Part shown: positions 9,801 through 17,478 of the stretch, piece after piece
Layout of the letters: the number at the start of each line of letters is the position of its first letter
Position numbering within the stretch: position 1 is the first letter of the stretch
Origin: an uncultured Lachnospiraceae bacterium
GTDB taxonomy: Bacteria > Bacillota > Clostridia > Lachnospirales > Lachnospiraceae
NCBI GenBank assembly: GCA_910586615.1
Contig: CAJUJP010000001.1
Coordinates: 1-64,000, forward strand
Reading direction: 5' to 3'
Length of the DNA: 64,000 nucleotides
Program-made: the position numbers and the translations under genes
Notes under the pieces: generated by a model
Told to the model about the DNA's origin: nothing
The model's input: only the letters and a program-made list of their open reading frames with translations
Databases searched by the model: none

Positions 9801-10227
9801 GAAGGCCCGTAAAAACCAGGTCAGACACGATATATGTGTCTTCCATAACAAACCACAGGTGAAAAACATGTCCCTCTGCAATGGCTTTCTGCTTATCCTG
9901 CAGTGCTTTGTCTTCCTGAATATAGACGCTGCAGTCTTTCTTTGAAACCTGAAAGGTTCCGGTATATTCCCCGCCCGTCGCAGACTGTCCCACATAAAAT
10001 GTATTGCTCCTTTTATCATAGGGAATCGCACTGCCGTCCAGTTCCAGCAAATCCGCTGCCTCACCGGGCTCCGCTGCCTCGCTTAACTGTTCTGTCATTT
10101 GCGCCAGACGTTCCGGGGACAGCACCCGTAGACCGTTTAGCAGCATGGCATCCACTCTACATAAAAAGATAATGGCGCAGATCATCACAATACACAGACA
10201 GCCCATTAAAATAAACCGTTTTTTCAT
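6886..10227 (-). CDS. CotH-kinase-like protein with two tandem CotH units
   Basis: A 1113-residue protein with an N-terminal membrane anchor or uncleaved signal (residues 4-23). The C-terminal half (about 640-1045) is a recognisable CotH domain: KISGRGNSSW, AKKWVLQANALDATRMRNK, VWLNGVYAGNYLVCEKIE and the metal/catalytic block AGPIWDYDIAWGND (Asp931, Asp933). The N-terminal half (about 205-520) repeats the same order of elements (KHSSWKLYP, then GEYLGLYYLVPKVGKG, then the helical end) but the catalytic block reads RRMPTRSKYVFG, with no Asp. So one lobe looks active and one looks like a pseudokinase. CotH proteins phosphorylate surface or spore-coat proteins; the extracytoplasmic substrate here is unknown. 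The SD (AGGAG) is 13 bases from the ATG. It lies just downstream of the GT2 gene on the same strand. Confidence 0.8.
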   Translation of the reverse strand: MKKRFILMGCLCIVMICAIIFLCRVDAMLLNGLRVLSPERLAQMTEQLSEAAEPGEAADLLELDGSAIPYDKRSNTFYVGQSATGGEYTGTFQVSKKDCSVYIQEDKALQDKQKAIAEGHVFHLWFVMEDTYIVSDLVFTGLPMLRIDSGEGRLTADYGKGRLVVHDPDREDIDVMSVKESEAEFKENYQSGVISFKLYEGDFQKERNLRLAGLDKHSSWKLYPVHEADVSAVREMLAAYVWNVICTDGELHREMEYAEVIADGEYLGLYYLVPKVGKGYLKLKKDDRVYKLEDFSGDGTGIYEMVGDEDTPENRTALEEYESLWEAGTQENTRENMYSGTDGEEQEDPGERSPDDAERNIDVQKDVPVSIENCMDYQLWLQAVCGIRNSTQEYYVIASEKKGQYIFRRMPTRSKYVFGIYPSGIGWQSLTAAEAVLADEPYDKLVEWYGDSLRVQAAERWQELRKDLLDTEALLQYQEQCAEQLAAGGYAARSGKAEEYEKDILRLRTFIGQRMDCLDRYFGTGETVSESKEENGLNIGITISGDERQRIRLWQDEEKLYAFLPAAADLLDMQWSYDESNYEVNCAGKRIMDGDPFVSGGAGKDAESDIILQITDKASGSAVVYQLCVMQSENLPAVFISTQSGSMEWLHMDKKNYESGEMVSLDEKGQTVYAGGLVKISGRGNSSWEEEKRSYTIALAQDTGLAGMSPAKKWVLQANALDATRMRNKITYDIARDIGLQYAVDSAYADVWLNGVYAGNYLVCEKIETGKNRVELPAEEASGTSPESMEGEETEPETGKYIRDGEGAWWEYDLPQGQSLRPRDGYLLEFNDRIGEDEAGYFMAGGRQVELKSPQNPTYEEYRYIKEYSECLLECTEKAEQSDEYLEYIDLESWSLLYLINELTNDTDANRYSVFYYKDKGTKLFAGPIWDYDIAWGNDFLGKDVRCSFFRNGWYGTLYDNKTFYNCLTGQYESRMRPELEKLLEEDVDTLRSEIRSSIEMDDVRWAHSDSYTRRSDLRDWDQAVDWMKDYMENRTAYFNEVWLSGDLYHRVCFYDGDMMVAVTYVKDGEQIPEDTLNYAVECLAQKDWRGQDGETYDRSRPVETDLKLYAQQ

Positions 10228-10353
10228 GACCCGTTATGTTCTCCTGTTTTCACTGTCATACACTCTCACGTTTCAAGATTCCGACAGACATGTTTTTTGT
10301 CAAAGCATACTTTTTACACAGTAAAAAGCACGCGCCTCTTTCTCCGCACCAGC

Positions 10354-11148
10354 TTAAAACTGTCCAAGCACCCGGAATGTGCGCTTAACAGTGATCCAAA
10401 GCGGATGAGGTACCCCGTTCCTTTTCAGCGCCAGATAACCTTCCTTAAAAGACACCAGATAATTACGAAGTCCCGCGTTGCTCGTTCCGCCATAAAACAT
10501 GGCAATCAGTATCTCTGGTACATACGCAAGCCGGTTTCGCCCGTCTTTTAAAAATCTCACCATAAACTCATAGTCCGCCGCACAGCGGTAACTGATATCA
10601 TAGGCACCGTACCGTTCATAGATCTCACGTTTCAAAAAAAGTGCAGGATGTCCCGGCATCCATCCCTCCGAGAGCTTTCCTTCTCCCATATGCCAGGTTC
10701 TGACCACCCGGTTTCCGTCTACATAGACCAGATCAGAATGCGCTCCGATGCACCCTTCCGGCCCCTCTTCAATGGCTTTCACAAGCTTGCTGACCGTATC
10801 CGGCGTACACAGTCTGTCATTGCAGACTGCCACAATATCTCCGGTACACATGGCCCATGCTTTGTTCATCGCATCATACAGCCCTCTGTCGGGCTCTGAT
10901 ATCCACCGCACAGTAATACCTGAATCTGCCGAAGTTCTCGTCTGTCCGTCCGCCGCAGTCCGGTCGATCTCTGCCGCCGGATGTCTGTCTGCAAATTCAC
11001 GGATCACCTCAACAGTACCATCCTTAGAGCCTCCATCTGCAATAACAGCCTCGATGCTGCCGTAGTCCTGCTCTTCTATCCCCGCCAGCGTAACCAGGAG
11101 ATTGTCCTTTGAATTATATGTTGTTATCAATAAAGATACTTTCTGCAT
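10354..11148 (-). CDS. GT2-family glycosyltransferase
   Basis: 264 residues with the GT2 hallmarks: VSLLITTYNSKDNL at the start, ADGGSKDGT, EPDRGLYDAMNKAW and the RCAADYEFM block, as in WcaA-like and other small capsule transferases that add a single sugar to a lipid-linked acceptor. No membrane segment. AAGGA precedes the ATG by 4 bases. Its promoter (11197-11225) fires away from the XRE regulator on the other side of the 343-bp spacer. It is followed at 126 bp by the CotH-like gene, probably in the same transcript. Donor sugar unknown. Confidence 0.9.
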   Translation of the reverse strand: MQKVSLLITTYNSKDNLLVTLAGIEEQDYGSIEAVIADGGSKDGTVEVIREFADRHPAAEIDRTAADGQTRTSADSGITVRWISEPDRGLYDAMNKAWAMCTGDIVAVCNDRLCTPDTVSKLVKAIEEGPEGCIGAHSDLVYVDGNRVVRTWHMGEGKLSEGWMPGHPALFLKREIYERYGAYDISYRCAADYEFMVRFLKDGRNRLAYVPEILIAMFYGGTSNAGLRNYLVSFKEGYLALKRNGVPHPLWITVKRTFRVLGQF

Positions 11149-11196
11149 TTTTCCTTCGTCTCAAACCAAATCACTGTTAACTGTTAACACTATCAA

Positions 11197-11225
11197 ATTT
11201 TACCTTATTTTTGTATATTATGCAA
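11197..11225 (-). promoter_or_regulatory. Promoter for the GT2-CotH transcript
   Basis: Minus strand TTGCAT (11220-11225), 17 bp, TAAAAT (11197-11202). The GTTAAC-T-GTTAAC dyad at 11176-11188 sits at or just after the expected start point and is a candidate operator. Confidence 0.5.
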
Positions 11226-11321
11226 TCATCGCCTTCCTTTCAGGATAGTAGAAAGACCTGAAAGAAATTCCCGGTTTTATATGATCCTTTTTGATTGGTT
11301 TCCTCTGTTTTGCTTTATTCT

Positions 11322-11423
11322 TTACAACTATCTGTTGTAAAAATTTTAGTTTTATCAGTATTTTACGTAATATCGCATATACAACTTAATGTTGTGCAAC
11401 AATACACATAACAACATTATGTA
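11322..11423 (+). promoter_or_regulatory. Cluster of three dyads upstream of the XRE regulator
   Basis: Two sites share the pattern ACAAC-N5-GTTGT: 11324-11338 (extended to TTACAAC..GTTGTAA at 11322-11340) and 11382-11396. The third, ACATAA-CAACA-TTATGT, is a perfect dyad at 11407-11423. They overlap plausible -35/-10 positions for the XRE gene. This layout is typical of an autoregulated Cro/CI-like repressor; the binding protein is inferred. Confidence 0.45.
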
Positions 11424-11491
11424 TTTTTGTTCTGAACCAGTAAGCAGCCTGATCCGGCTGCTCACAGATATCGGAACCTCAGGAGTTACCT

Positions 11492-11836
11492 ATGAAAGAA
11501 CTACGTGAAAAGCTGCGGGACCTTCGGGATGATCATGATCTGACCCAGGAGCAGATAGCAGATTATCTGGGTGTGGAACAGCAGACCTATTCTGCTTATG
11601 AAACAGGCAGAAGCGCTTTCCCGCTTCCGGTTGTTGTGGCATTAGCCGATTTATATAAAGTAAGTCTGGATTATCTTCTGGATGTCCCCACAGGATATCT
11701 CGGCAATACCGACCTCAACAGAGCATATCTGGATGATGTTACATTGCACCAGATGCTGTATTATATACAATCTGTTGCACCGGGTAAACGCCCGCAGCTT
11801 GTTGATTTCATTAATTTTTTAGGAAACCTCGAATAA
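11492..11836 (+). CDS. XRE-family HTH transcriptional regulator
   Basis: 114 residues. An N-terminal Cro/CI-type helix-turn-helix spans about residues 5-60 (LRDLRDDHDLTQEQIADYLG then QQTYSAYETGRSAFPL). The remaining ~50 residues form a short helical tail without a recognised sensor domain. AGGAG lies 7 bases upstream of the ATG and a strong terminator follows the stop. The dyads in its promoter region suggest it represses itself and perhaps the divergent GT2-CotH transcript. It is a single-gene plus-strand unit between two minus-strand blocks. Confidence 0.95.
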   Translation: MKELREKLRDLRDDHDLTQEQIADYLGVEQQTYSAYETGRSAFPLPVVVALADLYKVSLDYLLDVPTGYLGNTDLNRAYLDDVTLHQMLYYIQSVAPGKRPQLVDFINFLGNLE

Positions 11837-11842
11837 AGCAGG

Positions 11843-11877
11843 AATCCCGCCGTTTTCAGGCGGGATTCTTGTTTTTT
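11843..11877 (+). terminator. Intrinsic terminator of the XRE gene
   Basis: Perfect 9-bp stem AATCCCGCC / GGCGGGATT with a 7-nt loop, followed by CTTGTTTTTT, 6 bp after the XRE stop. It separates the XRE gene from the convergent LRR gene. Confidence 0.88.
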
Positions 11878-11893
11878 ACGTATTTGCTGCGTC

Positions 11894-14800
11894 TTACTTA
11901 TTGATTCTTACGTTCATGTTAATTGCCGTACCCGGTGTATTCGTACCCTGTCCTGCAAATCTCACATACATCGTGACTTTATTGGTACTGTTGCCGCTAT
12001 AGGCTATGGTGTCTCGCAGTTTCAGTCTGACTAGAAGTGAACCGTCATTCAGCTGTTCGGATTCAATAACCGTCTCTTTTCCGGTCACATCGTCCACCGT
12101 GGTCACAAAGGATTCCTGCGCCGCCAGGTCTTTCTCGCCGAAAGCGATAGACTCCACATTACCCACTGCCTTTTCATCCTTTTTGTTCACAATAAAAGTT
12201 GCCACATAATTTTTGTTGGAAAGATACAGATTCACTGTGTCTCTGTCCGTGGTGACCTTGGGCAGCACCTGCGCCGTCTTCACTGTCAGAACTTTTTCAC
12301 AGAATGCACCACCACCATCCTGACCGCCAAACTTATAATTCTCCAATTCCATCCAGATCTTTATCTTCATGGAACAGCCGTTTTCCAGCCGGGCATCCTC
12401 TCTCGGAATAATGTATACTTTACCGTCCGCCGATACTCTGGCTTCAAAGAATGCACTCTCCTCAGAATCATATTCAGGCATGGCCGCATACTGGTCAAAG
12501 TCAAAGACTCTTGCATCTATTACCTTGTCTTTCACATTGTGAAGTTTGGGGGTATAGATAATGCTGTTAGATGCCGTACACTCTCCAAATCTGTCAATCA
12601 GGTTCAGCTTGCCCTTTGCCGCCAGTGTTATTTTGATCTCACCGTCATGCACCTTCACATTAAAGTTAATCTTTTTATTTGCCGTAATTGTATTACCATT
12701 TCCGGTAAACGCGGGTAACATGGAAAATTTATAAGTTCCCTTCTCACACCACTCTAACATGGTCACGGCAAGTTTTCCGTCAATAAGCTTTCCGTCTTCG
12801 TCAACCTGTCTCTCTACCAGATCCCACTCAAAACGCTCTGCATAGTCTTCACGGTTTTTCGTCGTACAGACAATGCTGCTCAGTGTTGCATCCGCATCAA
12901 ATTCATAATCCGCAGGAAGATTCTTCGTTACAAGTGTCGCTTCCTGTCTCTCTGCAAAATCATAACTCTCCGATCTTGCCGTATTATTCAGAGACAGACT
13001 GCCTTTCAGAGAAACAGTAGGAACACCTTTCTTCACCTTAACCTTCAGGGTTACTTTGTTTGCCGGCTGTTCACCGTCTGCAAAGATATATTTTGCATTT
13101 TTGCACACATAAGTGTAGGTTCCGTCCTTAATATCCGGATCAAGAATGGAAACCCGGCCTTCCCCTCCGGTATACTCCACATTCAGCTTCTCATACTGCT
13201 CTATGGCTGCCGCCTTAAGTGTTGCCGGCCACTCAAACTCCTGCTCTGCGGCAATAACCGTATCTTTCTGATTTGATGTCATGCCAAACAGGATCTCCTG
13301 CTCCGGATAGCTCTGGTTTAACGTCACTGTAGAGCTTTTCAGCTTAACAGTGGATGCGGGACCGTCGGTCAGTGTGATCGTCGGCGCAGATCCGGACAGC
13401 TTGATCGTATATGTGTACATCAGTTTCTGTCCCGTGGCCCATGCGTCATTGGTCAACATCAGATTGACTTTTCCCTTTTTCGGATTGTCTCTGATGGACA
13501 GCGTAATAAGTCCGTTGTCATCAATATCACAGGCTTCAACCGAGCCTGAAAGACCGCTTCCGTCTCCGCCTACAGGCTGCAGATGATAGCCGCCGTCGCT
13601 TAAATCCGCAGGCTGATTCTTTTTATCCACAAGCTGAAGCTCGATCTGCTGCGCCTCACATCCCCCATGGAATGTATCGGAGGTCCGGTTCAGCTTATAG
13701 GCGGGTTTCACTGTCTGAGTGGGAATGGTAATCTTAAAATCTTTATAAACCGATTCCACATATCCTTCAAAAAACAACCGCAGCGTTCCCGTCACAACGG
13801 GTTTCTTTTTACTGTTACATAACAGTTCTTCACTCTGCTGTGTAATCACACATGAACTCTTGTTCACATAGTCCACTTCAAAGTTCTGCTCAAATAGTTT
13901 GTCCTTATCGTCCGCAAGCGATAACAGCTGATAGTAGGATACCGCATCTTTGCCCAGCCCGGTTACATTGATCTTAAACTCTGTCCCGTCATTTTTGTAC
14001 CAGAGATTCATCTTAGGCTGTTTCTTCTCAAAGGCCACCTTCGGCTTGGGTTCGGAATTCTTGACCGTGATCTTGATGGGCAGCAGGTCATAGGCGCCGT
14101 TGTTAATATCAACAAAGAGAGACCATGTTCCGTTGTCCATTCTCTGGTTGTTCGGCGGAATGACGCTGAACGTCGTCACTGTGCTGTCGCTCTCGCCGGG
14201 CAGATAGTTTAAATCAAAGTCTCTGCATACCGTCTGTATATTATTGCTATCGATCTTTACCAGCTTTACCTTGTCTTTATCCACCGCTCTTCCGTAAGCG
14301 CTGACAATCTGCAGAAGCGTGCCGTCAGTCCGTTTCGGATTGATCGTCAGATTGCTTGACACCAGTCTTGGCGTCACATCAACCACCCTGATCACAAACT
14401 TCTGAGTGATGGTCTTCTTATCGGCGTTGGTAGCCGTAACGCGGATGGTAGATTCTCCGGTTGTGCCGGCCGGAATCGTGACCGTGTTACTGGAATTATC
14501 CACGGCAGTTGATGTTGACGCCAGCTTTGCAACCCTGGAATCACTGCTGCTCCACTGCAGCTTGACACCCACACTTTCTTCCTCTTCATCATATGCTGTT
14601 GCTTTCAGCTGAAACTCCATCCCGCTGCCTAATCTGTTTTTATCGATGGTGGCCGTCTGCGTATCTCCCGCCGGATTCGTCACAATCTCGACTTTAGAGG
14701 CATCGTATTTGTCTGCTTTTAATCTGAGTTCTTTCACATCGGCCGGATACACATTCACCCTGATGGTTTTCGTAATCAGATTCTCGTCTCCACCCCTTAC

Positions 14801-16990
14801 TGTGGCGGATATGGTGGTATATCCTTCACTGACAGCATGAATCGTACCAGCTTCTACAGTCGCAACGCCTTTTTTTTCTGTTTTAAATGTAATCTTGGAA
14901 CTGGGAACCGCCTTATTATCCTCTTTTGCATCCGTCAGAAACATTCTGGTAAACTGACCGGCCTTCAGATTCACCCCGGTCACTTCGCCTTTGGCATCTG
15001 TTATGACATCACCGTTGGATATCTCCACTTTCACATCGTCAGCCGTTCCCCGTATTTTCTTACTGGATTCAACGCTCTCAAACTCCACTGTAATGAGCGC
15101 TCCGCCGATGGGCATATCAAAATAAGATTTAGGTGCGTCTTCTTCTGTCGCTCCCGGTTCCACTTTCAGAGGTTCCCCGTTACATTTGACACTGCCCGGA
15201 ACCAACTTGAATAATTTACTTTGGTCCGCAGTCATCTCACAATAAACATACAGTCTTGTTCCTTTAGGCACACCCTGGTTCTTATTCAGCGTATTCGGAT
15301 CTTTGCCGTCAGCATCCTTGATCTTCAGCATACTCGTGCTGCCCACATCACCCATGCAGGAGATCTTGTACAAATATAAACCGTTATCCGTATCGTAGGC
15401 AACGAACTTGATCTTTTTCCCGATGGTGTACTCTTCCGTCGTCGAGTCCGAAGTGCTGCGTAACGTTAAAGTTTCCAGATTCGGAAAGACACTGTCCCCA
15501 TATACTACCCCGGAATTCTTCACCTCTACAGTCGTCAGGCTGCTGCAGCCCAGAAATGCATAATTGCCAAGCGATGCAACTGACCCAGGAAGCACCAGAC
15601 CGCCTAATTTGAGACAGCCTTCAAAAGCCGATTCTCCAATGACCTTATTTCCCTGTTTAAATGCCACACGATATAACTGGTCACATCCGGAAAAAGCATT
15701 TTTCGGTATGGTTTCCATCCGGCTGGACAGAACCAGTTCTCTCAGTGAATTACACCCCTGAAACGCACTCTCACCGATTGTCTTTACATTTTCCCCAAAG
15801 TCAATTGTTCTAACAGACCGGCATCCGTAAAAAGCCGACGCTCCAATGCTCTCAAGTTTCCCCGGAATCACAAAACCCTGATCGGAACAAAACTGCTCCA
15901 ATGCCCGGCACTCGTAAAATGCCTGGTCTCCGATGGACACAAGGCTGCTGTAATCGGCATCCTGCATGTAGATCATAAATAATTTTGAATTCCCGTAGAA
16001 AGCGCCGTTTCCGATTGAACTTACCTGTTTCGGAACAGCCACCTTCAACAGACCCGTACAGCGATAGAACGCATTGTTACCGATGGTCTGCATCTCTTTG
16101 GGAAGATAAATTCCCTGTAGATTATAACAGTTGTTAAATGCATCATCCTGCAAGGCAGTTACACCGGCAGGCAGCTTCACATATGTAATCTTGTCATTGC
16201 CCTTAAATGCCGCACCGATCGACGTAATTCCCCTGTTCGACGGAAGCACGACTACACCGCTTACCGCTGTGCCGTCCTCATAGGTTATGGCCTCCAGCAC
16301 TCCTTCGGTGATCGTAAGGACATACTCCTCATTCGCATTATATGTGATTTTCATGCCCGTATCATCAGTAAAGGTCACCATCCTGACCTCTTTTACCGTG
16401 GCATCAGGCAGTTCCTCCGGATCCTCTTCTTCAGCCGGTTCGTCCTCCTCAGACTTGCCGTCCTCCGTCAGTCCGTCCTCATCTTCTGTCTCATCAGGGT
16501 TCTCCGTATCCTCAGATGCATCGGGATCCATTTCATCACCCGTCTGGTCAGAGTCCTCCTTATCGTCCGGTTCCTCCGGTGTATTCGTATCATCTTTGTC
16601 GCCCGGTTCTTCCGGCCTGTTCGAATCATCTTGATCGCCCGGTGTATTTGTATCATCCCCGTTCGGATCATCCTGTTCACCTGCATTCGGATCATCCGGT
16701 GTATTTGTATCTTCTTTGTCATCCGACTGGTCAGGTGTGCCCGTGCCATCCGGATCATCCGGACGGACGGACGTATCCGCGTCTTCCCCGTCATCCGCTG
16801 CCCCCGGTTTATCCGCACCCTCCGGCTGGCCTGACGGATCCGGATGATCTGTCCCCTCCGGATTGCCGGGGGCACCGGTATCGTCTGTCATAACCGGCAC
16901 TCCCGAACCGAATGCCAGTACTGTCATATCGTTCATGCCCACTGCAAGGCTCAAAGCCAGCAGTAAGGCGAGTACCCTTTTTTTCTTCAT
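11894..16990 (-). CDS. Secreted BspA-type leucine-rich-repeat protein with Big2-like domains
   Basis: 1698 residues. Signal peptide: residues 1-26 (KKKR, hydrophobic core, VLAFG). Residues ~37-197 are a very acidic Asp/Pro/Glu stalk with repeats such as DDTNTP. Residues ~254-510 hold about ten LRR_5 (BspA-like) repeats with the NAF..C..L pattern (for example AFYGCRSVRTIDFGENVKTI). Two Ig-like Big2-type domains follow (about 660-880), then long beta-rich repeats to the end. There is no LPXTG, SLH or choline-binding motif, so anchoring is unexplained. Such proteins act as adhesins or surface-layer proteins. SD GGAGGG precedes the ATG by 4 bases. A ~200-nt leader with a 20-bp dyad precedes it. 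Confidence 0.87.
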   Translation of the reverse strand: MKKKRVLALLLALSLAVGMNDMTVLAFGSGVPVMTDDTGAPGNPEGTDHPDPSGQPEGADKPGAADDGEDADTSVRPDDPDGTGTPDQSDDKEDTNTPDDPNAGEQDDPNGDDTNTPGDQDDSNRPEEPGDKDDTNTPEEPDDKEDSDQTGDEMDPDASEDTENPDETEDEDGLTEDGKSEEDEPAEEEDPEELPDATVKEVRMVTFTDDTGMKITYNANEEYVLTITEGVLEAITYEDGTAVSGVVVLPSNRGITSIGAAFKGNDKITYVKLPAGVTALQDDAFNNCYNLQGIYLPKEMQTIGNNAFYRCTGLLKVAVPKQVSSIGNGAFYGNSKLFMIYMQDADYSSLVSIGDQAFYECRALEQFCSDQGFVIPGKLESIGASAFYGCRSVRTIDFGENVKTIGESAFQGCNSLRELVLSSRMETIPKNAFSGCDQLYRVAFKQGNKVIGESAFEGCLKLGGLVLPGSVASLGNYAFLGCSSLTTVEVKNSGVVYGDSVFPNLETLTLRSTSDSTTEEYTIGKKIKFVAYDTDNGLYLYKISCMGDVGSTSMLKIKDADGKDPNTLNKNQGVPKGTRLYVYCEMTADQSKLFKLVPGSVKCNGEPLKVEPGATEEDAPKSYFDMPIGGALITVEFESVESSKKIRGTADDVKVEISNGDVITDAKGEVTGVNLKAGQFTRMFLTDAKEDNKAVPSSKITFKTEKKGVATVEAGTIHAVSEGYTTISATVRGGDENLITKTIRVNVYPADVKELRLKADKYDASKVEIVTNPAGDTQTATIDKNRLGSGMEFQLKATAYDEEEESVGVKLQWSSSDSRVAKLASTSTAVDNSSNTVTIPAGTTGESTIRVTATNADKKTITQKFVIRVVDVTPRLVSSNLTINPKRTDGTLLQIVSAYGRAVDKDKVKLVKIDSNNIQTVCRDFDLNYLPGESDSTVTTFSVIPPNNQRMDNGTWSLFVDINNGAYDLLPIKITVKNSEPKPKVAFEKKQPKMNLWYKNDGTEFKINVTGLGKDAVSYYQLLSLADDKDKLFEQNFEVDYVNKSSCVITQQSEELLCNSKKKPVVTGTLRLFFEGYVESVYKDFKITIPTQTVKPAYKLNRTSDTFHGGCEAQQIELQLVDKKNQPADLSDGGYHLQPVGGDGSGLSGSVEACDIDDNGLITLSIRDNPKKGKVNLMLTNDAWATGQKLMYTYTIKLSGSAPTITLTDGPASTVKLKSSTVTLNQSYPEQEILFGMTSNQKDTVIAAEQEFEWPATLKAAAIEQYEKLNVEYTGGEGRVSILDPDIKDGTYTYVCKNAKYIFADGEQPANKVTLKVKVKKGVPTVSLKGSLSLNNTARSESYDFAERQEATLVTKNLPADYEFDADATLSSIVCTTKNREDYAERFEWDLVERQVDEDGKLIDGKLAVTMLEWCEKGTYKFSMLPAFTGNGNTITANKKINFNVKVHDGEIKITLAAKGKLNLIDRFGECTASNSIIYTPKLHNVKDKVIDARVFDFDQYAAMPEYDSEESAFFEARVSADGKVYIIPREDARLENGCSMKIKIWMELENYKFGGQDGGGAFCEKVLTVKTAQVLPKVTTDRDTVNLYLSNKNYVATFIVNKKDEKAVGNVESIAFGEKDLAAQESFVTTVDDVTGKETVIESEQLNDGSLLVRLKLRDTIAYSGNSTNKVTMYVRFAGQGTNTPGTAINMNVRINK
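16390..16813 (-). repeat. Low-complexity acidic stalk repeats in the LRR gene
   Basis: Imperfect tandem codon blocks encode DDTNTP, EEPGDKDD and similar units (protein residues ~60-200). They produce spurious long frames on the opposite strand. Repeats of this kind expand and contract, so stalk length may differ among strains. Confidence 0.6.
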
Positions 16991-17046
16991 TTTCCCTCCA
17001 CCTTCTTATTATATGTGCCTGCAACATTTGTCTTTCGGGCAACCAT

Positions 17047-17066
17047 TTATGACAAATATGTCATAA
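17047..17066 (-). promoter_or_regulatory. 20-bp perfect dyad in the LRR gene leader
   Basis: TTATGACA-AATA-TGTCATAA, exact 8-base arms with a 4-base centre, 57 bp upstream of the LRR start codon and about 135 bp downstream of the predicted promoter. It could be an operator acting as a roadblock, or an AU-rich mRNA hairpin. A matching half site (TATGACA on the minus strand) occurs in the glucosaminidase promoter region near 23011-23018. Confidence 0.45.
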
Positions 17067-17201
17067 TCCGACAGTATACTTCCACATGCTGTACCCTGTT
17101 CCTGCAAAAAATACACGATACTGCCACTGTCTTTGTTTCCTTCATCGTCCGGACAGTCTGTTTCTATATCCATTTCGGCAAAAACCGCCAAACTTATGCA
17201 T

Positions 17202-17230
17202 ATTGTATCATTTCCAATTGTATGGTGCAA
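17202..17230 (-). promoter_or_regulatory. Promoter for the LRR gene
   Basis: Minus strand TTGCAC (17225-17230), 17 bp, TACAAT (17202-17207). It implies a 5' untranslated leader of about 205 nt. Confidence 0.5.
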
Positions 17231-17388
17231 GAGTCTGACCCACCAGATATTGTGTTTTAAGGAAAAATTAATTATTTCTTCCTGCTAAAATGTAAATTCA
17301 CTTCCCATCCTTGCAGGTTCGGAGTACTATCCTATGCCATTCAGGTATCCAAAGATGCTCTGACGATTTTACATTGGAATATAACACC

Positions 17389-17418
17389 AAAAGAGCGGCT
17401 TTTATCCGCCGCCCTTTT
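17389..17418 (-). terminator. Terminator of the glucosaminidase gene
   Basis: An 11-bp stem AAAAGGGCGGC / GCCGCTCTTTT (one G-U wobble in RNA) with an 8-nt loop, about 60 bp after the stop. The U-run is part of the stem, so it may work in both directions. Confidence 0.65.
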
Positions 17419-17478
17419 GATTCTCTCCATTATTTTCCGCCTGTAAAAGCATGTTCTCCACTGAAATTTGTTTTTTCT

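Larger units (their letters stand above)
11149..11491. other. Divergent intergenic control region (343 bp)
   Basis: Holds a minus-strand promoter for the GT2 gene, the dyad GTTAAC-T-GTTAAC (11176-11188) close to its predicted transcription start, and three further dyads (11322-11423) in front of the XRE gene. No open frame of note. It is very AT-rich compared with its flanks. Confidence 0.5.
16991..17478. other. 488-bp spacer between the glucosaminidase and LRR genes
   Basis: Contains, on the minus strand, the terminator of the glucosaminidase gene, a promoter, a ~205-nt leader and a perfect 20-bp dyad. A 73-codon TTG-start frame (17009-17230) lies inside but has no SD; I do not call it as a gene. 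Confidence 0.5.

Noticed and set aside
10310..10332. Hairpin CTTTTTAC-ACA-GTAAAAAG between the GT2 and CotH-like genes
   Set aside because: Low-GC stem without a T-run on the transcribed strand, so not an intrinsic terminator; too weak to name a function.
16287..16893. Plus-strand frames opposite the acidic stalk of the LRR protein
   Set aside because: Same artefact of repetitive GAT/GAC/CCG codons; no SD, no protein family.
17009..17230. 73-codon frame upstream of the LRR gene, Cys-rich end (NGCPKDKCCRHI)
   Set aside because: It starts with TTG, has no SD, and overlaps the leader, promoter and dyad of the LRR gene. Probably a chance frame.
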